Assembly: GCA_910577335.1 (NCBI GenBank)
Contig: CAJTMJ010000069.1
Location: 1 to 9,167 of the forward strand
Reading direction: 5' to 3'
Origin: an uncultured Duncaniella sp.
GTDB taxonomy: Bacteria; Bacteroidota; Bacteroidia; Bacteroidales; Muribaculaceae
Length of the DNA: 9,167 bases
Shown: positions 1-7,276 of the stretch, in pieces
Layout: each line of letters begins with the position of its first letter
Position numbering within the stretch: the stretch's first letter is position 1
The notes under the pieces: generated by a model
What the model was told of the DNA's origin: nothing
What the model saw: the letters and a program-made list of their open reading frames with translations, nothing else
The model's database searches: none
Position numbers and translations under genes: made by a program

Positions 1-154
1 AGTCCTAATTTTGTTTTGCCTCAAAAAGTTTTATCGGACAGCAATAAAAATTAATTAAATTTCATGGTTTGTAGATGCTTGAATCAATCAAATATAGGCT
101 TAATCTGTCAAGTACATGTGTTTTATAGTATATTTTCCGGGAAAGGTATAAATT
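1..154. other. AT-rich intergenic stretch without a supported gene
   Basis: The base composition drops sharply to AT-rich compared with the genes to the right. No open reading frame of useful length, RNA gene or repeat is recognised apart from the weak -7 motif at 89-96. It is most simply the spacer between this operon's terminator and the next transcription unit. Confidence 0.6.
89..96 (-). promoter_or_regulatory. Weak candidate promoter for a gene left of the window
   Basis: On the minus strand this reads TATATTTG, a match to the Bacteroidetes -7 element TAnnTTTG. No good -33 TTTG box lies at the expected distance. The terminator just upstream (155-198) makes a fresh leftward promoter here plausible, and the next gene would start beyond position 1. 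The one ATG soon after it on that strand (near 64) meets a stop after four codons, so no coding start is visible inside the window. In AT-rich DNA this motif can occur by chance. Confidence 0.25.
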
Positions 155-198
155 AAAGGCTCCGTTGGAGTTGAATATCAACTTCCAACGGAGTCTTT
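155..198 (-). terminator. Rho-independent-type terminator hairpin after the transporter gene
   Basis: A long inverted repeat starts 27 bases past the exuT stop. Arms AAAGGCTCCGTTGGA (155-169) and TCCAACGGAGTCTTT (184-198) pair, and an inner GTTG/CAAC stem (170-173 with 179-182) continues the helix around a five-base AATAT loop, with one unpaired T at 183. Read on the minus strand the hairpin is followed by a T-rich stretch (TTTAATTTAT), fitting termination of this operon. The single imperfect pair (159/194) is C-A on the minus strand but G-U on the plus strand, so the structure is slightly better for plus-strand RNA and could terminate in both directions. Confidence 0.85.
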
Positions 199-225
199 TA
201 ATTTGCTATGTGAATTGAAGCGGGA

Positions 226-1722
226 TTATGCTTCGATTTTCTTGTAGCGGGGTACGAGGAGCTTCATGATGCACCAGCCTACGAGGTAAGCCACACCGCA
301 GATGCAGAATACCACGAAATAACCGGCGGGTTTGCCTTGGAAGCTCATGAACGACATATTTACCTGAGCGGAATAGTCGAACAGGATACCTGAGCCATAG
401 TTGATGAGCGCAGAACCGATACCGCCTGCCATACCGCCGATACCGATGATGGTAGCGATGGTGCTCTTGGGGAACATATCACCTACAACAGAGTAGATGT
501 TGGCGCTCCATGACTGATGGGCTGCACCGGCGATACCGATAATGATGATAGGCATCCAAGGTGACACTGAGCTTAGGGGCTGAGCCGCAAGAGCGAGCAG
601 CGGGAAGAGTGCAAAGATAAACATGGCTTTCATACGTGCCGAGTAGGGATCGACATTTATCCCTCGACGGGCTGCGCTGTCAATGAATATTGACGGAAGT
701 TTACCACCGTAGATTGAGAGCATGGTGATGAGGTAAAGCACGAAAATCATGAGCATACCTTCGCCCTCGGAAGTGGAAAGCTTGAACACGTCTGAGATAT
801 AAGCAGGTGTCCAGAAGAGGAAGAACCACCACACACCATCGGTGAGGAACTTGCCGAAGAACACTGCCCATGTCTGGGGATACTTGAAACACTTGAAGAA
901 GGGGATAGTCGCAGTTTCGGAATCCTCAACCTCAGCTTTCTCCTTAGCGGGTTCGTCAGCATCGTTGTCCTGCTCGATGTAAGCAAGCTCTGCAGCGTTG
1001 ACGTGCGGGTTGGCTGCCGGTTCCTTATAGAGGAAAATCCAGAATCCCATCCAGATGAAACCGAGAGCACCGATGACGATAAACGCCATTTCCCAACCGT
1101 TACCCCAGCCTATGCCTTGGAAGAATTTGGCGAGCGGGCCGATGGTGAACGGAGCGACGAGAGCACCGATGGCAGAACCGGCATTGAAAATGGCGGTAGC
1201 GTAGGCGCGGTCACGCTTCGGGAAGTACTCAGCTGTAACCTTGATGGCTGCCGGGAAGTTACCTGCCTCACCGAGGGCGAGGATGGTACGGGCAGCGAGG
1301 AAGAAGTATACAGAAACAGTGGCGATGGTTATAGCGACGTCGCCGGTAGCTTGAAGAAGCTCAGTGGCGTCGTGCATACCGAGCCAATGCTCAGTGGCTA
1401 TACCGCAGACAGCGTGGAGGCAGGCGCCAGCCGACCACACGCCGATAGCCCAAAGGTAGCCTTTCTTAGTACCCATCCAGTCAATGAAACGACCGGCGAG
1501 CAGGTTGGCTACGGCATAAACGATAGAGAATACGGATGTGATAAGACCGTAGTTGGCGTCAGTCCAGTGGAACTCGGGGGAGATGAACTCCTTCCATGTC
1601 AGAGAGAGCACCTGACGGTCCATGTAGTTGACCGTGGTGGCAAGGAAGAGCAACGCGCAGATGACCCAACGGAAATTGGTCATCTTTTGGTTAGCGGCGG
1701 CGAGAGGTGTCTGTGATGCCAT
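226..1722 (-). CDS. exuT: Hexuronate (galacturonate/glucuronate) MFS transporter, ExuT-like
   Basis: A 498-residue inner-membrane protein of the major facilitator superfamily, anion:cation symporter branch, expected to import galacturonate or glucuronate with protons. The first membrane segment (about 18-34) runs into NYMDRQVLS (32-40), the hallmark start of this family. A loop after TM2 carries GRFIDWMGTKKG (77-88), and ARTILALGEAGNFPAAIK (144-161) is the conserved TM4 region. A charged, acidic cytoplasmic loop (about 233-275) separates the two six-helix halves. At 498 residues it is longer than E. coli ExuT; the extra length sits in a segment around 107-130, the acidic central loop, and a loop near 450-466. 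The start is 5 bases after the uxaC stop, suggesting coupled translation; Met14 is an alternative start. It is the last gene of the operon, with a hairpin just beyond its stop. Family assignment is firm; the hexuronate substrate is inferred from similarity and from the uxa neighbours. Confidence 0.9.
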   Translation of the reverse strand: MASQTPLAAANQKMTNFRWVICALLFLATTVNYMDRQVLSLTWKEFISPEFHWTDANYGLITSVFSIVYAVANLLAGRFIDWMGTKKGYLWAIGVWSAGACLHAVCGIATEHWLGMHDATELLQATGDVAITIATVSVYFFLAARTILALGEAGNFPAAIKVTAEYFPKRDRAYATAIFNAGSAIGALVAPFTIGPLAKFFQGIGWGNGWEMAFIVIGALGFIWMGFWIFLYKEPAANPHVNAAELAYIEQDNDADEPAKEKAEVEDSETATIPFFKCFKYPQTWAVFFGKFLTDGVWWFFLFWTPAYISDVFKLSTSEGEGMLMIFVLYLITMLSIYGGKLPSIFIDSAARRGINVDPYSARMKAMFIFALFPLLALAAQPLSSVSPWMPIIIIGIAGAAHQSWSANIYSVVGDMFPKSTIATIIGIGGMAGGIGSALINYGSGILFDYSAQVNMSFMSFQGKPAGYFVVFCICGVAYLVGWCIMKLLVPRYKKIEA

Positions 1723-1727
1723 GTTGC

Positions 1728-3143
1728 TTAGAATTTGAAGTAATTTTTGGCATTGTTGTAGCAGATATCCTCAATCATCTGGTTCACACGGTTCTGTTCG
1801 TAACCGGTGTAAGGTATTTCGCCGTTTTCGATATCGTTGCCTACGAGGTTGCAAAGTGTGCGACGGAAATATTCGTGGCGGGGATATGAGAGGAATGAAC
1901 GAGAGTCGGTAAGCATACCTACGAAGCGGCTGAGCAAACCGAGAAGTGACAATGCGTTCATCTGCTTCTGCATACCATCTTTCTGATCAAGGAACCACCA
2001 GCCTGAACCGAACTGAATCTTGCCGGGGATTGTGCCGTCTTGGAAGTTGCCGAGCATGGTGGCGATAACTTCATTGGCGCACGGGTTGAGGTTATAGAGG
2101 ATGGTCTTGGCAAGCTTGCCGCGAGAATTGAGCTTGTCGAGGTATTTAGCGCAAGATTTTGCAGTGTTGAATTCACCGATAGAGTCAAAGCCGGTGTCGG
2201 GACCGAGAAGCTTGAACATCTTGGAGTTGTTGTTACGGATAGCGCCGTAGTGGAACTGCTGAGTCCAGCCTGAAGCGTGATCCATTTCGCCGAACACGAT
2301 GAGCATTGCGCTCTTGAACTTGTCGATTTCCTCATGAGAGAGTTCCTTGCCACCATAAATCTTGTCGAAGATAGCGTTGATTTCTTCGTCAGTGTAGTCA
2401 GCGGCATAAAATTCCTCGATACCGTGGTCAGAAAGGCGGCAACCCATCTCTTCGAAGAAATCGTGACGTTTCTGGAGAGCGTCAACCATATCTTGGAACT
2501 TGTTGATAGTCACGCCTGAAACTTCAGCGAGTTTCTCTACGTAAGCACGGAATTCAGCGGGATTCTCGACAGCCATAGCCTTGTCGGGACGCCATGTGGG
2601 GAGCATCTTGATTTCGAAGCCGCTGTCACGTACCTGCTTGTGGTATTCGAGTGAGTCAACGGGATCGTCGGTGGTGCATACGGTCTCAACATTGTAACGA
2701 CGCATAAGTCCGCGGGCGGTCATGTTGGGGTCGTTGAGGAGTTTATCGTTACATTCGTCGAAGATCTCACGAGCTGTTTCGGGATTGAGAAGCTTGTCGA
2801 TGCCGAAAGCTGTCTTCAATTCAAGGTGAGTCCAGTGATAGAGAGGGTTGCGGAAAGTGTAAGGTACTGTCTCAGCCCATTTCTGGAATTTTTCCCAGTC
2901 GGTGGTGTCAGTGCCGGTGCAGAAACGTTCGTCAACACCGTTTGAGCGCATGGCACGCCATTTGTAGTGGTCGCCGCCGAGCCAGATTTCAGTGATAGAT
3001 TTAAATTTGTGGTCGTCAGCTACCATCTTGGGAATAAGGTGGCAGTGATAGTCGATGATGGGCATCTTGGCAGCATGCTCATGATATAATTTCTGTGCAG
3101 TTTCGGTCTGCAGCAGGAAGTTTTCATCCATGAATGGTTTCAT
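1728..3143 (-). CDS. uxaC: Glucuronate/galacturonate isomerase UxaC
   Basis: Uronate isomerase (EC 5.3.1.12), a cytoplasmic enzyme of the amidohydrolase superfamily. It converts D-galacturonate to D-tagaturonate and D-glucuronate to D-fructuronate. The 471 residues match the family length closely (E. coli about 470). The metal-binding HxH motif is at IDYHCHL (30-36; His33 and His35). Other family blocks are FRNPLYHWTHLELK (97-110), CTTDDP (156-161), WRPD (184-187), GSGWWF (379-384) and DSRSFLSYPRHEYFRR (413-428). The first Met is kept because MKPFMDENF fits the usual N-terminus; Met5 is the only close alternative. It lies 30 bases after uxaA and 5 bases before exuT. It performs the first cytoplasmic step although it is fifth in the operon. 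No Shine-Dalgarno sequence is visible, which is normal for Bacteroidetes. Confidence 0.97.
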   Translation of the reverse strand: MKPFMDENFLLQTETAQKLYHEHAAKMPIIDYHCHLIPKMVADDHKFKSITEIWLGGDHYKWRAMRSNGVDERFCTGTDTTDWEKFQKWAETVPYTFRNPLYHWTHLELKTAFGIDKLLNPETAREIFDECNDKLLNDPNMTARGLMRRYNVETVCTTDDPVDSLEYHKQVRDSGFEIKMLPTWRPDKAMAVENPAEFRAYVEKLAEVSGVTINKFQDMVDALQKRHDFFEEMGCRLSDHGIEEFYAADYTDEEINAIFDKIYGGKELSHEEIDKFKSAMLIVFGEMDHASGWTQQFHYGAIRNNNSKMFKLLGPDTGFDSIGEFNTAKSCAKYLDKLNSRGKLAKTILYNLNPCANEVIATMLGNFQDGTIPGKIQFGSGWWFLDQKDGMQKQMNALSLLGLLSRFVGMLTDSRSFLSYPRHEYFRRTLCNLVGNDIENGEIPYTGYEQNRVNQMIEDICYNNAKNYFKF

Positions 3144-3173
3144 AGTGGTATTGCTTTTTTAGGGATTAAAGAG

Positions 3174-4685
3174 TTAGAGGGTTACGCCGTTTTTGAAGAT
3201 GGAGATTTCGTGGATACCGCTCTTTTCAGAGTTGACAAGTTCGCCGTTAGCCACACGGATGACATAATTTATGAAATCCTTCAATACATCTTCCATAGAT
3301 TTGTCTTCGACCAATGTACCTGCATTGAAGTCAATCCAAGTGGGCTTGCGGTGAGCAAGGTTACTGTTGGTGGAAACCTTCATAGTAGGAACGAATGTGC
3401 CGAAAGGTGTGCCTCGTCCGGTGGTGAAGAGCACCATCTGGCAACCGGCGGCAGCGAGGGCTGTAGAAGCCACAAGGTCATTGCCGGGGGCTGAGAGGAG
3501 GTTCAATCCGTGATTGTGGATGCGTTCGCCATATTCAAGCACACCGAATACGGGACTTTTACCTGACTTCTGAGTGCAACCGAGGGCTTTTTCCTCAAGG
3601 GTTGATATGCCACCAGCCTTATTGCCCGGTGAGGGGTTCTCACCGACAGGTTCGCCGTGGCTGAGGAAGTATTGTTTGAAATTATTGATCAGTGAGATTG
3701 TCTCGTCGAGGAGCTTGTTGTCAGCGCAACGCTCCATGAGGATAGTCTCCGCTCCAAACATTTCAGGCACTTCGGTAAGCACTGTTGTACCACCCTGCTG
3801 GTCGCAGAGCCAGTCGGAGAATTCGCCAAGCAGAGGATTGGCGGTAATGCCTGAGAAGCCGTCGGAACCGCCGCACTTCAGACCGATGCGCAGTTTGGAT
3901 GCGGGGACGGTTGTGCGGGTGAACTTACGTGCGTTCTCGTAGAGACCGCGGAGGATTTTCACGCCTTCTTCAACTTCATCGCCTTCAACTTCCTGACATA
4001 CCATGAATTTCACACGGTCACGGTCATAGTCGCCACAGAATTCCTCGAACACCTTAGGCTGGTTGTTTTCGCAACCGAGACCTACCACGAGTATACCGCC
4101 GGCATTGGGGTGATGAACCATGTCTCGAAGAATCTTCTTGGTGTTTTCATGGTCGCCGCCGAGCTGTGAGCATCCGTAGTTGTGGGGGAAACCGAAGATA
4201 CCGTCAACACCTTCAGCACCTGTTTCGGCGTTCAGGCGTTCGACAATCTGTTTCATTATACCATTGACGCAGCCAACGGTGGGTATTACCCATATTTCAT
4301 TTCTGATACCTACCTGTCCGTCAGGGCGCACATAGCCTTGGAATGTCATTTCCTCACCCTTGTTGGCAGTGCCGGGGGCGGGTACATGATCATTCTTTAT
4401 GTGTATGTCGGAGTAGTCGAGCTGACCTTCAAGGTTGGTCTTGATGTCGTTATGGTCAAGGAAAGCACCACGAGCCACGGCATGACGCGCATGTCCGATG
4501 GGGAAACCGTATTTAATAACATTTTCACCCTCGGCAATGTCGCGGAGGGCGAATTTGTGACCTGCGGGGATGTCACTTACCAAAGTGATATCTTCGCCGC
4601 CGACGCTGACAGTCGCACCCGAAGATAGCGGGTTGATTGCGACTGCAACGTTGTCGGCAGGGTTTATTTTTAGATAGTCCTTCAT
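3174..4685 (-). CDS. uxaA: Altronate dehydratase UxaA (full length, SAF domain fused)
   Basis: Altronate dehydratase (EC 4.2.1.7), which removes water from D-altronate to give 2-keto-3-deoxygluconate in the cytoplasm. The 503 residues include both family parts. An N-terminal SAF-type domain (about 11-90) contains GHKFALRDIAEG (42-53) and the GFPIGHARHAVARGAF segment (60-75). The main dehydratase body runs from about 115 to the end, with GYVRPDGQVGIRN (117-129), GFPHNYGCSQLGGDHE (165-180), VGLGCENNQ (201-209), KCGGSDGFSGITANP (270-284) and EVPEMFGAE (305-313). Cysteines in these blocks (139, 172, 205, 271) are candidates for metal binding. In some bacteria the two parts are separate genes; here they are one intact protein. 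It starts 20 bases after the uxaB stop and is specific to the galacturonate branch, which shows that the operon is not a glucuronate-only pathway. Confidence 0.97.
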   Translation of the reverse strand: MKDYLKINPADNVAVAINPLSSGATVSVGGEDITLVSDIPAGHKFALRDIAEGENVIKYGFPIGHARHAVARGAFLDHNDIKTNLEGQLDYSDIHIKNDHVPAPGTANKGEEMTFQGYVRPDGQVGIRNEIWVIPTVGCVNGIMKQIVERLNAETGAEGVDGIFGFPHNYGCSQLGGDHENTKKILRDMVHHPNAGGILVVGLGCENNQPKVFEEFCGDYDRDRVKFMVCQEVEGDEVEEGVKILRGLYENARKFTRTTVPASKLRIGLKCGGSDGFSGITANPLLGEFSDWLCDQQGGTTVLTEVPEMFGAETILMERCADNKLLDETISLINNFKQYFLSHGEPVGENPSPGNKAGGISTLEEKALGCTQKSGKSPVFGVLEYGERIHNHGLNLLSAPGNDLVASTALAAAGCQMVLFTTGRGTPFGTFVPTMKVSTNSNLAHRKPTWIDFNAGTLVEDKSMEDVLKDFINYVIRVANGELVNSEKSGIHEISIFKNGVTL

Positions 4686-4705
4686 TATATAGTGTCGGGA
4701 AGGGC

Positions 4706-6190
4706 TTATTCAACAATTTCTTTAACAGTTTCAAGCATACCGTTAGCCTGAATCTTGTTGAGGAAGTCGGTAACCATGTCGGTGAGACCGGGGATTTCGT
4801 TGAGGTCGCCATGAACGCCCCAGATGAGATCCTTAGCGCTCAGCACGCCTTCAGCCACCTTGCGGGTGTCGCCGGTAGCCCAAAGTTCGGTAAGGAGATT
4901 CATGATCTTAGCATCATCGTTGGGAACGATAGCAACACCGTCCTCACGAACACCGCCCTTGTAGTAAGTGATGAGGGCAGCAAGACCGAGCACGAGACCC
5001 TTGGGAAGTTCGCCCTTGCGTTCAAGATAAGTCTTGAGACCGGGGAGATCACGAGTCTGGAATTTCGGGAATGAGTTGAGCATGATTGATGTAACCTGAT
5101 GGTCAACATACGGGTTGTTGAAGCGTTCAAGCACATCGGCGCCGAACTTCTGCAGTTCTTCCATAGGAAGGTTGAGTGTCTGCATGAGTTCGTCGAACTG
5201 AACTTTGTGGATATATTTGCCAATGACGGGATGGTTGCAAGCGTCACGCACGATGTTCACGCCGCTGAGGAAGGCAACGGGTGAAAGCACTGTGTGAGGA
5301 CCGTTGAGAAGAGTAACCTTTCTTTCGTGATAGGGAGCCTCAGAATCGGTGATAAGTACGTGGAGACCTGCTTTTTCAGCGGGGAATTCATTGCGGAGGT
5401 CTTCGATAGACATGTTTTCGGCACGTTCGATAACCCAAAGGTGGAAAGCTTCGCCCTGTACCACGATATTGTCCTTGTAGCCAAGCTTTTCCTGAATCTG
5501 AGCGATTTCTTTGCGGGGGAATCCGGGAACGATACGGTCAACGAGAGTTGAGCATACGTAGCAATAGGTGTTGAACCAAGTCTTGAATGCCTCATAGTCA
5601 GCACCGAGTTCATCTTTCCAGTGTTCGATGTATTTGTTGACACATTCTTTGAGGTGGTGTCCGTTTTCAAATATAAGCTCGCAAGGCATGATGATGAAAC
5701 CCTTGTCAGGAGCGCCGTTGAAAGTCTTGAAACGACGATAGAGAAGCTGGGTTAACTTGCCGGGATAAGATGCTGCGGGGCGGTCGGCGAGTTTACATGC
5801 GGGGTCGAAAGCGATGCCGGCTTCGGTGGTGTTAGAGATCACGAAGCGCATTTCGGGCTGATCGGCAAGAGCAAGGAATGCGTCAGTCTGAGTGAAGGGG
5901 CTGATACCGCGGCTGATCACATCAACACGAGTGAAAGAGTTGACAACTTCGCCGTCGAGACGACCCTGAAGGTTCACATGATATAGGCAGTCCTGACCCT
6001 GAAGGAGTTGCATTACAAATGCGTCAGGTGTACCCTGAATTACGACAACACTTGAATTGAAGTCAGTTTTGTCGTTCATGTTCTTTATGATCCAGTCAAC
6101 GAACGCACGAAGGAAGTTACCTTCACCGAATTGGATGATTCTTTCGGGAGCAACTGCTTTAGGGGCAGTAAGTTTGTTAAGAGCTTTCAT
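4706..6190 (-). CDS. uxaB: Tagaturonate reductase (altronate oxidoreductase) UxaB
   Basis: Tagaturonate reductase (EC 1.1.1.58), an NAD-dependent cytoplasmic enzyme of the polyol-specific long-chain (mannitol) dehydrogenase family. It reduces D-tagaturonate to D-altronate. The N-terminal nucleotide-binding part begins with IIQFGEGNFLRAFVDW (18-33). Further family blocks are SNTTEAGIAFD (119-129), NTYCYVCSTLVDRIVPG (207-223) and the catalytic region HERKVTLLNGPHTVLSP (288-304). In the catalytic region Lys291, Asn296 and His299 match the family's Lys-Asn-His active site. The 494 residues fit the family (E. coli 483). The FGEGNFLRAFVDW form, and uxaA and uxaC beside it, favour UxaB over fructuronate reductase UxuB or mannitol dehydrogenase. 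It follows the pectin methylesterase after 75 bases, the largest gap in the operon, in which I see no clear promoter or hairpin. Confidence 0.96.
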   Translation of the reverse strand: MKALNKLTAPKAVAPERIIQFGEGNFLRAFVDWIIKNMNDKTDFNSSVVVIQGTPDAFVMQLLQGQDCLYHVNLQGRLDGEVVNSFTRVDVISRGISPFTQTDAFLALADQPEMRFVISNTTEAGIAFDPACKLADRPAASYPGKLTQLLYRRFKTFNGAPDKGFIIMPCELIFENGHHLKECVNKYIEHWKDELGADYEAFKTWFNTYCYVCSTLVDRIVPGFPRKEIAQIQEKLGYKDNIVVQGEAFHLWVIERAENMSIEDLRNEFPAEKAGLHVLITDSEAPYHERKVTLLNGPHTVLSPVAFLSGVNIVRDACNHPVIGKYIHKVQFDELMQTLNLPMEELQKFGADVLERFNNPYVDHQVTSIMLNSFPKFQTRDLPGLKTYLERKGELPKGLVLGLAALITYYKGGVREDGVAIVPNDDAKIMNLLTELWATGDTRKVAEGVLSAKDLIWGVHGDLNEIPGLTDMVTDFLNKIQANGMLETVKEIVE

Positions 6191-6265
6191 GATAGAAATT
6201 ATGTTTAGTTTATTTGTTGTTTCGTAAAATGAATATGGTTTAGGAGAGGGGCGAGGTGAGAGATG

Positions 6266-7234
6266 TTATTTTCCGGAGGGTGCCCATGTGGAGTGCTGGG
6301 TGAACACATTGTTGATGTCAAGGAGGGCTTTTGCCTCATCCTTAGTCAGTTGTTTCGACCAAGCCACACGTTCTCCCGACTGCGCACCGGGACCGGTGGA
6401 ACCGTATTCGCAATAGCGAGCAGTCTTCTCGTTTTCAGGATTGCGCCAATTGTGCCAACCTTCGCCACGGATATGTGAACCCATCTCGCAGTTGATGAAG
6501 GCAGTGTGGGCGTAGGGACGCCAAGGGCGACCAAGATATACCTTGTCAACATCGGGGGCTGCGGTGAGTTTGCAATTGTCAAACACATAGCCTACCTTCA
6601 CATCCTCAGGGGTGGAAGCGGCAGTGATGTATGAGTTACGTTTGCTATGGATGGTACAATCTTTAAAATAAGCGGTTGCGGGACCGAAAATAAAGTCGGT
6701 TGTGCCCTCGATATAGCAGTTGCCAAAATATAGACGCATGTTTTTGCCGCCGGTGAAGATTGTGTCCTGATTACCGAGCAAGCGGCAGTTGTAGAATTGC
6801 AACTTGTCGCCTTCGGTGTGGAGGGCTACAGCCTGACCGAGCTGCGGAGCGTTGTTTTCGATGGTGAGGTCACGGAAAGTGATGTTGCTACCTTCAACTT
6901 TCACAGTATAGGTGCGGAAAGTACCCATATTGTTGATGTTGGCGTGGTGGTCGAAAGTGATAATGGTGCTGTCGGGGTTCTCACCGATGAAAGTCACATT
7001 CTTAAGCCATGAAGGGATAACGATTTTTTCTTTGTAAGTGCCGTTTTTGATATTCACGGTGACATTATAGTCCATATAAGCACGTATGCCTTCAAGAGCG
7101 TCAGTGATGTTGGTATAATCGCCTGAACCGTCCTGAGCCACAACGATGTCATGTTTCCATTTCTTATCTGCCTGAGCCTGTGCGCTCAATCCAGCTATTG
7201 CGACAAGGCATATAAGTAATAATCTGAGTTTCAT
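6266..7234 (-). CDS. Secreted pectin methylesterase (carbohydrate esterase family 8)
   Basis: Pectinesterase (EC 3.1.1.11) of family CE8. It hydrolyses methyl esters of homogalacturonan to give demethylated pectin and methanol. A Sec signal peptide is clear: MKLR, a hydrophobic stretch at about 5-17, and a likely cut after SAQA (residue 20). Cys9 is not in a valid lipobox, so a soluble periplasmic or secreted protein is more likely than a lipoprotein. The parallel beta-helix domain fills the rest. All five family motifs are present: GDYTNI (38-43), QAVAL (134-138), QDTI (156-159), DFIFG (180-184) and LGRPW (234-238). These supply the oxyanion-hole glutamines Gln134 and Gln156, catalytic Asp157, nucleophile Asp180 and Arg236. 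At 322 residues it is a minimal single-domain enzyme without extra binding modules. It lies 42 bases after the GH43 gene and upstream of uxaB, linking pectin trimming to galacturonate catabolism. Confidence 0.95.
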   Translation of the reverse strand: MKLRLLLICLVAIAGLSAQAQADKKWKHDIVVAQDGSGDYTNITDALEGIRAYMDYNVTVNIKNGTYKEKIVIPSWLKNVTFIGENPDSTIITFDHHANINNMGTFRTYTVKVEGSNITFRDLTIENNAPQLGQAVALHTEGDKLQFYNCRLLGNQDTIFTGGKNMRLYFGNCYIEGTTDFIFGPATAYFKDCTIHSKRNSYITAASTPEDVKVGYVFDNCKLTAAPDVDKVYLGRPWRPYAHTAFINCEMGSHIRGEGWHNWRNPENEKTARYCEYGSTGPGAQSGERVAWSKQLTKDEAKALLDINNVFTQHSTWAPSGK

Positions 7235-7276
7235 TGTATGAGTGATAATGAGATACTATGTCTGATTGAAAATTTA

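Noticed and set aside
1003..1716. A 237-residue open frame on the plus strand, antisense to the transporter gene
   Set aside because: Its translation shows no family motif, signal peptide or sensible domain, and it lies wholly inside a clearly real gene. The opposite-frame opening is explained by codon bias of that gene.
4637..5074. A 145-residue plus-strand open frame spanning the uxaB-uxaA junction
   Set aside because: It overlaps two confident genes on the other strand, and the protein has no recognisable motif. It would also run against the operon.
6191..6265. Possible internal promoter or terminator in the 75-base gap before uxaB
   Set aside because: On the minus strand I find no TAnnTTTG element and no stable hairpin with a T-tract, so there is no sequence support for splitting the operon here.
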